NCBI GenBank assembly: GCA_035267045.1
Contig: DATFMH010000022.1
Coordinates: forward strand, 1-51,300
Source of the DNA: DATFMH01 sp035267045
GTDB lineage: Bacteria; Bacteroidota; Rhodothermia; Balneolales; DATFMH01
Direction of reading: 5' to 3'
DNA length: 51,300 bases
Shown here: positions 46,415 to 51,300 of the stretch, piece after piece
Numbering within the stretch: the first letter of the stretch is position 1
Layout: each line of letters starts with the position of its first letter
Made by a program: the position numbers and the translations under genes
Notes under the pieces: model-generated
Databases searched by the model: none
What the model was told of the DNA's origin: nothing
Seen by the model: only the letters and a program-made list of their open reading frames with translations

Positions 46415-47839
46415 ATGAAAACAGGTAAAATTATTACGTTATTGGGCATCTTATGTCTTTTTTTCACCGGGAGTGCTAAAGCACAAAATTATTATGATGC
46501 CCTCCGGTATAATATTTTCTATCCCGGAAGCGACCCGATAAACCTGGGGATGGCCGGTTCTACAGTAGCCAATAAATCCGGATTTGGCAGCGTATCTGAA
46601 AATCCGGCAACGGCAGGGTTGTTTGATTCAAGTTCACTGTCTTTCGCCTTGAGTTCCAGGAATGTTTCTGAGGATGCCAGCTATCTGGGCGTTACGAAAA
46701 ACTGGAATGATTCACAGTCAAATATTTCCAATGTGGGTTTAGTCTATAAAATGCCAACTATTCAGGGCTCTTTTGTTGTAGGAGGAGGTTATAACCAGTT
46801 AACGGATTATAACAGGGCGTTCAAGATTGATGCTAATAATCCCAATAACTCTATTACGGAATTCTTTAATCAGAGTAGTTTTTATCATGATATTGCCTAT
46901 AATGGTTATGCATTGGATTCCACATCTACAGGCACAGAGTCGATCTTGCAATTGGCACAGAATGGATTCCGTGGTATTAATCAGTATGCCGAGGTGAAAG
47001 AACGGGGACAGATGGGTGAATATACGTTATTTGCAGCTTCTGAATTTCAAAAGAACTTATACCTGGGTATTGCCCTTGCATTCCCGGTTGGTGATTATAC
47101 CTATCATCGCAGTTTCCTGGAAAGGGATTTGAATGGAAATTATCAGACCTACCCGTATAATGTGGATAATATCGATTCAGAGGATCGAATTCATGATAAA
47201 TTAAGCGGCTTTTACGCGAGACTTGGGTTTGTATACAAATTAATGCCGTGGTTAAACATCGGTGGCTCTTATCGTACAAAGTCCACTTTAAAAGTTAAAG
47301 AAACCTACTACAGCAGTGTTCAGACAACCTTCGACGATGGAGATAATTATAAAGGTGATTTAAACGGTAAAATAAATTACGAGATTCAAAGTCCGGGCCG
47401 TTTAACGCTGGGAGCGTCAATAATTGATTATTCCGGATTAAGCGTCAATGGTTCGGTTGAATATATGGATTATAGTAAAATTACGATGTCAAAATTGGGT
47501 GATAAAAGTTATGAAATCACCCAGAATAATAATATTGAATCGAATTTTAAGCAGGTATGGAATTATCGGATCGGGGCGTCCTATAAATTAGGTTCGATTG
47601 AACCAAGAGTTGGTTACGCCTATTACCCGAGTCCCCGCAAGTATTTTGATGCATCCCGTAAGTTTTACAGCGCCGGTTTAGGAATTGGCATGACAAATCA
47701 TTTAATGTTGAATATCGGTGTACAATTAGCCAGATGGAATGACAATGTGAGTCTTTATTCCATTAACAATCAATCGATGACAGCCGGGGAAAAAGTGGAC
47801 AGAATAAATGCTATGATAGGAATACGGGCCGTATTTTAA
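46415..47839 (+). CDS. FadL/OmpP1-like outer-membrane barrel protein
   Basis: 474 residues. A signal peptide ends SAKAQ. The mature start, NIFYPGSDPINLGMAGSTVAN followed by SVSENPATAGL, is the typical opening of the OmpP1/FadL/TodX group as found in FCB bacteria. Repeated amphipathic strands follow and the last residue is Phe. Members take up hydrophobic compounds or act as general barrels; the substrate here is unknown. It is probably co-transcribed with the Tyr-rich lipoprotein gene. Confidence 0.75.
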   Translation: MKTGKIITLLGILCLFFTGSAKAQNYYDALRYNIFYPGSDPINLGMAGSTVANKSGFGSVSENPATAGLFDSSSLSFALSSRNVSEDASYLGVTKNWNDSQSNISNVGLVYKMPTIQGSFVVGGGYNQLTDYNRAFKIDANNPNNSITEFFNQSSFYHDIAYNGYALDSTSTGTESILQLAQNGFRGINQYAEVKERGQMGEYTLFAASEFQKNLYLGIALAFPVGDYTYHRSFLERDLNGNYQTYPYNVDNIDSEDRIHDKLSGFYARLGFVYKLMPWLNIGGSYRTKSTLKVKETYYSSVQTTFDDGDNYKGDLNGKINYEIQSPGRLTLGASIIDYSGLSVNGSVEYMDYSKITMSKLGDKSYEITQNNNIESNFKQVWNYRIGASYKLGSIEPRVGYAYYPSPRKYFDASRKFYSAGLGIGMTNHLMLNIGVQLARWNDNVSLYSINNQSMTAGEKVDRINAMIGIRAVF

Positions 47840-47969
47840 TGTTTGTTAGATAAGCACAGGATTATAAAATTTTCTGACCATGGATGACCGGCCACAGACG
47901 ACCTGGACTCCTCCTGATATTCATCATTCAATAATCAAATGGAAAGAGAACCTATAATTAGTCAATCAC

Positions 47970-48887
47970 TTATTCTTTTTCTTCCTGTTTTTCCTTTTTA
48001 ACTTTTTTTTGTTGAGGATTAATGCTGAGGATAGCCGTATCCACAAGCCTGACAACATTGGCTGTTGTACTCCCCATCGTCAGGTATTGAAGTCCCGTAC
48101 GACCAATTGTGGACATAATGATCATATTGTACTGGCGTGATTGATCCAGGTTGTATATTGCTTCATGGGCCGATTCACTCGAGATGATTACTTCCGTTTT
48201 AACCTGTTCGGCAATTTCTGAAAAATGTTTTTCCTTTAGCTTGTTCAACCGGTCCCTGCTGATGGAAGCAGAGTCCTGTGCGGCACTCATATTATCGTAG
48301 TCATCAAACCTGATTATATGTACAAGCTCAATCATGGCACCTGAAGTTTTGGCAATCTGTACAGCATAAGGGAAGGCCGCTTCTGAATTTTTTGAGAGAT
48401 CACTCGTTACAAGGATCTTTTTCAGTGGTGTCAGATTGGATTTTTCTTCGACAACTAAAATTGGAACATGTGATAACCGAAGTACCTTTTCGGTGACAGA
48501 ACCGAGCAGTAAACGTGAAAAACCGGTGCGGCCATGGGTACTCATCACAATCATATCAAAATCATCCGCTGTTTCAATAATTGAATGAGCAGGGTTGCCA
48601 ATACCGAGTAATGCGTCTTTTAAATACTTTTTTTCGACATGATCGGCTGCAACCTGGTTTAAACGATCCTTAAGTATAGGTTCCAGGTCGGTCATAGTTG
48701 TTTGTGTGGAAATACCCAGCCCCATGTAATATGACCCGTCAATATCTGTGAGAGGGATATAGGCATGAAAAGGTGTGATTATTCCCTCAAAGTAACGAGC
48801 CATAATTTCAGCAGCTCCAAATGCATGGTAGCTCAAATCTGAAAAATCTATCGGGACGAGTATATTTAAATTTTTCTTCATTTTCAT
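47970..48887 (-). CDS. Tandem-domain universal stress protein
   Basis: 305 residues from the ATG at 48887. A TTG at 48896 and an ATG at 48881 are other options. Two Usp domains are present, about 5-145 and 150-285. Each has the nucleotide-binding pattern G-x2-G-x9-G(S/T): MSTHGRTGFSRLLLGSVTEKV in the first and GRTGLQYLTMGSTTANV in the second. Both therefore may bind ATP. The tail is a Lys/Glu run. UspA-type proteins help cells survive stress. corA ends 90 bp upstream on the same strand, so the two may be co-transcribed. Confidence 0.92.
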   Translation of the reverse strand: MKMKKNLNILVPIDFSDLSYHAFGAAEIMARYFEGIITPFHAYIPLTDIDGSYYMGLGISTQTTMTDLEPILKDRLNQVAADHVEKKYLKDALLGIGNPAHSIIETADDFDMIVMSTHGRTGFSRLLLGSVTEKVLRLSHVPILVVEEKSNLTPLKKILVTSDLSKNSEAAFPYAVQIAKTSGAMIELVHIIRFDDYDNMSAAQDSASISRDRLNKLKEKHFSEIAEQVKTEVIISSESAHEAIYNLDQSRQYNMIIMSTIGRTGLQYLTMGSTTANVVRLVDTAILSINPQQKKVKKEKQEEKE

Positions 48888-48976
48888 CTCACTCAATGGT
48901 TATCGGCTATTATCAATATACAAAATCATGTAAGCCAAACATATACTCTATATTATTAATATATAATAAGCTTTTA

Positions 48977-50056
48977 TCACAACCACTTTTTTCTCTTAAA
49001 ATATAGGACCATAATAATTGAGATTATGATCATGACAACCCAAACAGCAGGATATCCATAATAGGTCTTCAGTTCAGGCATATTATATGGACTTACAGAC
49101 GGATCAAAATTCATCCCATACAATCCAACGATAAAAGTTAACGGGATAAAAATTGTGGCAATAATAGTCAGGACTTTCATCACCTCATTCATGCGGTTAC
49201 TAACACTCGACATATAGGTATCTGTCAAACTCATTATCATATCCCGGTAATTTTCGACAGTGTCAATGACATGTATGGAATGATCGTACACATCCCGCAG
49301 ATATATTCTCATTGAAACGTCTATTAACGGTGTATCAAGGCGGTACAGGCTGTTCAACATATCGCGAAGCGGCCATACTGATTTTCTGAAATAAATAAGC
49401 TCCCTTCGAACATGCTGGATTTTCTTCATCGTATCTTTATCCGCATCATCCATAATGTAATCTTCCAGATCTTCCAGCTTATCTCCGAATTGATCAAGGA
49501 CACCAAAATATTCATCAACAATGTTATCAATTAAGGCATACATAAGATAATCGGTTCCCATTTTTCGAATACGACTGCCATCAACTTTCAGCCGGTCATA
49601 TAATGATGTGAATATGGGATGCGTATCTTCCTGGAATGTGAGTAGCACATTCTTAAAAAGTATAAAACTAACCTGTTCCGATTCCAGTTCGTCGGTTTTA
49701 CTTGAAAAATTAAGTTTTCTGACAACTACATACTGATAGTTATCGTATGCCTCTGATTTTGCTCGTTGATCAGTATTGACGATATCTTCAAGAACAAGCG
49801 GGTGAATTTGAAACTGGTTACCTAAATTCTGAAGAAAATCCACATCATGAACACCGGCAACATTAAGCCAGGTAATTCCCTTTTTAGATAAATAGGGCGT
49901 AATTTCGGATAGTTGATGTATTGTTTTTTGTTCGTACTTAGACTCATCATAATGAACAAGTGTCAGGGTTATTTTTTCAGTCCTTTTTTGTCCGGTATGT
50001 ACAAGCGTGCCGGGGGGAAGTCCCTTTTTCCTAACATGTTTTAATCGTCGTGGCAT
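48977..50056 (-). CDS. corA: Magnesium/cobalt transporter CorA
   Basis: 359 residues. A large N-terminal cytoplasmic domain is followed by a long stalk helix and two C-terminal membrane helices. The GMN signature lies at 314-316 in GLYGMNFDPSVSPYNMPEL, at the end of the first helix. The final basic stretch (YFKRKKWL) is usual. It is a pentameric channel for Mg2+ uptake in the inner membrane. Confidence 0.95.
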   Translation of the reverse strand: MPRRLKHVRKKGLPPGTLVHTGQKRTEKITLTLVHYDESKYEQKTIHQLSEITPYLSKKGITWLNVAGVHDVDFLQNLGNQFQIHPLVLEDIVNTDQRAKSEAYDNYQYVVVRKLNFSSKTDELESEQVSFILFKNVLLTFQEDTHPIFTSLYDRLKVDGSRIRKMGTDYLMYALIDNIVDEYFGVLDQFGDKLEDLEDYIMDDADKDTMKKIQHVRRELIYFRKSVWPLRDMLNSLYRLDTPLIDVSMRIYLRDVYDHSIHVIDTVENYRDMIMSLTDTYMSSVSNRMNEVMKVLTIIATIFIPLTFIVGLYGMNFDPSVSPYNMPELKTYYGYPAVWVVMIIISIIMVLYFKRKKWL

Positions 50057-50243
50057 GCGGCAATAATTTTATTTTAATATATAATATCCTATAATTAATC
50101 TACTTGCTTATTTCAAGGAACTCAATTAGTTATAAAATAATTTCAAGTTGTTCCTATATTTAAATAACAACAGCGGCAGTGAATAACAGTTTAAAAATTG
50201 CTTAAATCGTTGTCGTAAATCCAAATAACAAAATAGCACGTTA

Positions 50244-51020
50244 ATGATGGCTGATTCAATCTGGGAAGATCTGGAAGTAACATCTGATGAACCTGTGATG
50301 AGAGAAATAGGTCCTTTGCGCATTTGGTTCCGCAAAATTTATAATGAAATATGGATAGCGAGTAAAGAATCATTGAATCATAATAAGATAGTTGATCCCG
50401 TAAATGAGCTGGATTGGTCCCGCTGGGTAATGAAGAATGAAAAATTTAAGCTTCGATTATTGCCGGTTTTTCCGGATAATCCCATCATTGTACGTCCTGA
50501 ATATCCTTTTCGTGTAATTCGTAATGCTAAAGCCAGAATTTATACGATTATACCAGTTTGGGTTCGTATTACTTCTGTTGATGCACCAAACGATATAATA
50601 ACGGAAATACCAACACGAACCCTTTCAAAAACATGGTTTGGCGACCCGACAGACGGCGAATTATGTTATTGGATATCAACGACAGCAAGGAGAAATATTG
50701 ATGGCGAAAAGATTCAGGATAATCTGGCCATTTGCTCTCTTAATATTCATAATAAATCCGAATCCGATTTACAGGTCGAAAAAATATGTTTCAGAGTAGA
50801 GCGGCTGACGATTTTTAAGACTGATAAACAATTATGGGCTGATGATACGGATATTTCCTATCGTGGTTCAGAACAACACAGTGATATTACGATGACCGGT
50901 AAAGCACCAAGCGAAGTTAAAGGAGCTGTTAAATTTGGCTTGCCACGGAATCATATCAAAAAAAGTATAGCCACCCGAACTTTTCAACGATTAAAAGGAA
51001 TTCCGCTTTTGTGGGAATAA
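50244..51020 (+). CDS. Soluble DUF432-like protein next to a mechanosensitive channel gene
   Basis: 258 residues, no signal peptide or membrane helix. Recognisable stretches are GPLRIWFRKIYNEIWIA, RPEYPFRVIRN, ARIYTIIPVWVRI and PTRTLSKTWFGDP. This composition and the neighbourhood fit the DUF432 family as I remember it, which is often found beside MscS-type channels; I cannot check this. The channel gene starts 8 bp after its stop. It may be a regulator or partner of the channel. Function unknown. Confidence 0.6.
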   Translation: MMADSIWEDLEVTSDEPVMREIGPLRIWFRKIYNEIWIASKESLNHNKIVDPVNELDWSRWVMKNEKFKLRLLPVFPDNPIIVRPEYPFRVIRNAKARIYTIIPVWVRITSVDAPNDIITEIPTRTLSKTWFGDPTDGELCYWISTTARRNIDGEKIQDNLAICSLNIHNKSESDLQVEKICFRVERLTIFKTDKQLWADDTDISYRGSEQHSDITMTGKAPSEVKGAVKFGLPRNHIKKSIATRTFQRLKGIPLLWE

Positions 51021-51028
51021 ATTATAAA

Positions 51029-51300
51029 ATGAAAAACTTAAATCTGACTGGTTTTAATTTTAGTTCCATCTTTTCAGAAATGAATATGGTTCTGCTTTTG
51101 AAGGTTGCCTTACTGCTTATTATAAGTTTACCAATCATATTTTTATTGCGAAAATGGATACGCAAAATAATTACCAATCAATATAACGCTCATTATGGGA
51201 TGCTTGCCGGTAAAATTGTATTTAATACCGGTGCCATATTAATAATTATTACCGTGATGCATCAACTGGGCCTGGGCCTGGGTCCGTTACTAGGTGCGGC
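51029..51300 (+). CDS. MscS-family mechanosensitive channel (N-terminal part, cut by window edge)
   Basis: It opens with an ATG 8 bp after the DUF432-like gene and runs to the end of the window (90 codons). The visible part has a membrane helix around residues 21-41, a basic turn (LRKWIRKII), and a second helix ending GLGLGPLLGAA. The last segment is the start of the LLGAAG pore-helix region of MscS. It would open under membrane tension on osmotic downshock. The rest lies outside the window. Confidence 0.7.
   Translation, partial: MKNLNLTGFNFSSIFSEMNMVLLLKVALLLIISLPIIFLLRKWIRKIITNQYNAHYGMLAGKIVFNTGAILIIITVMHQLGLGLGPLLGA

Overview
The window is about 40% G+C by eye, and most of it is ordinary chromosomal core. 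It suggests a member of the Bacteroidota/Balneolota/Rhodothermota side of the FCB group. The signs are a short primary sigma factor without region 1.1, promoters of the TAnnTTTG type, PorT-like and FadL-like outer-membrane barrels, a DUF6600-type protein, a propeller/Y_Y_Y sensor kinase, FolE2, and a fused E2-E1 2-oxoglutarate dehydrogenase. The phylum is an inference; no rRNA or tRNA gene was seen.

Layout. 1-512 is the 5' part of a minus-strand cas6, the only visible piece of a CRISPR-Cas locus that lies to the left. 513-1743 is gene-free and rich in short inverted repeats. 1744-9654 carries a PorT-like barrel, a DUF6600-like protein, an OPT-family transporter, a CheY-like receiver, a 71-residue Cys/His protein and a NhaD-type antiporter. 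10035-15424 is a tight operon nuoL-nuoM-pcd-nuoN, with a pterin dehydratase gene between two complex I genes. 15904-19067 is rpsF-rpsR-rplI-dsbD. 19540-23070 encodes a 1176-residue outer-membrane protein with a TTG start. 23289-25374 is exbB, a small membrane protein and two exbD genes behind a near-canonical sigma70 promoter. Then come thiL, ftsH and folE2, and the opposing kgd/sucA fusion. 34867-39387 is pepF, a GAF/degenerate-GGDEF protein and deoB, followed by the rpoD-type sigma factor. 41307-44882 is a two-component pair, followed by a Tyr-rich lipoprotein and a FadL-like barrel. The right end has a universal stress protein and corA on the minus strand, then a DUF432-like gene and the start of an mscS-type channel gene.

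The genes make a plausible energy and envelope set: complex I proton-pumping subunits, a Na+/H+ antiporter, TCA-cycle 2-oxoglutarate oxidation, Exb-type energy transduction to the outer membrane, DsbD reductant export, FtsH membrane proteolysis, and ion or osmotic control (CorA, MscS).

The least-explained DNA is in the gaps. There is a pair of roughly 300-bp elements with terminal inverted repeats (7795-8085 and 40625-40950). There is an inverted pair of ~140-bp multi-hairpin elements (15440-15581 and 30704-30843) in which one hairpin has changed sequence on both arms and stayed paired. There are two copies of a 31-bp palindrome, two heptamer tandem repeats, and a cluster of TGAACAA-like sites upstream of cas6. 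I saw no CRISPR array, prophage, complete insertion sequence, or clear new defence system inside the window.
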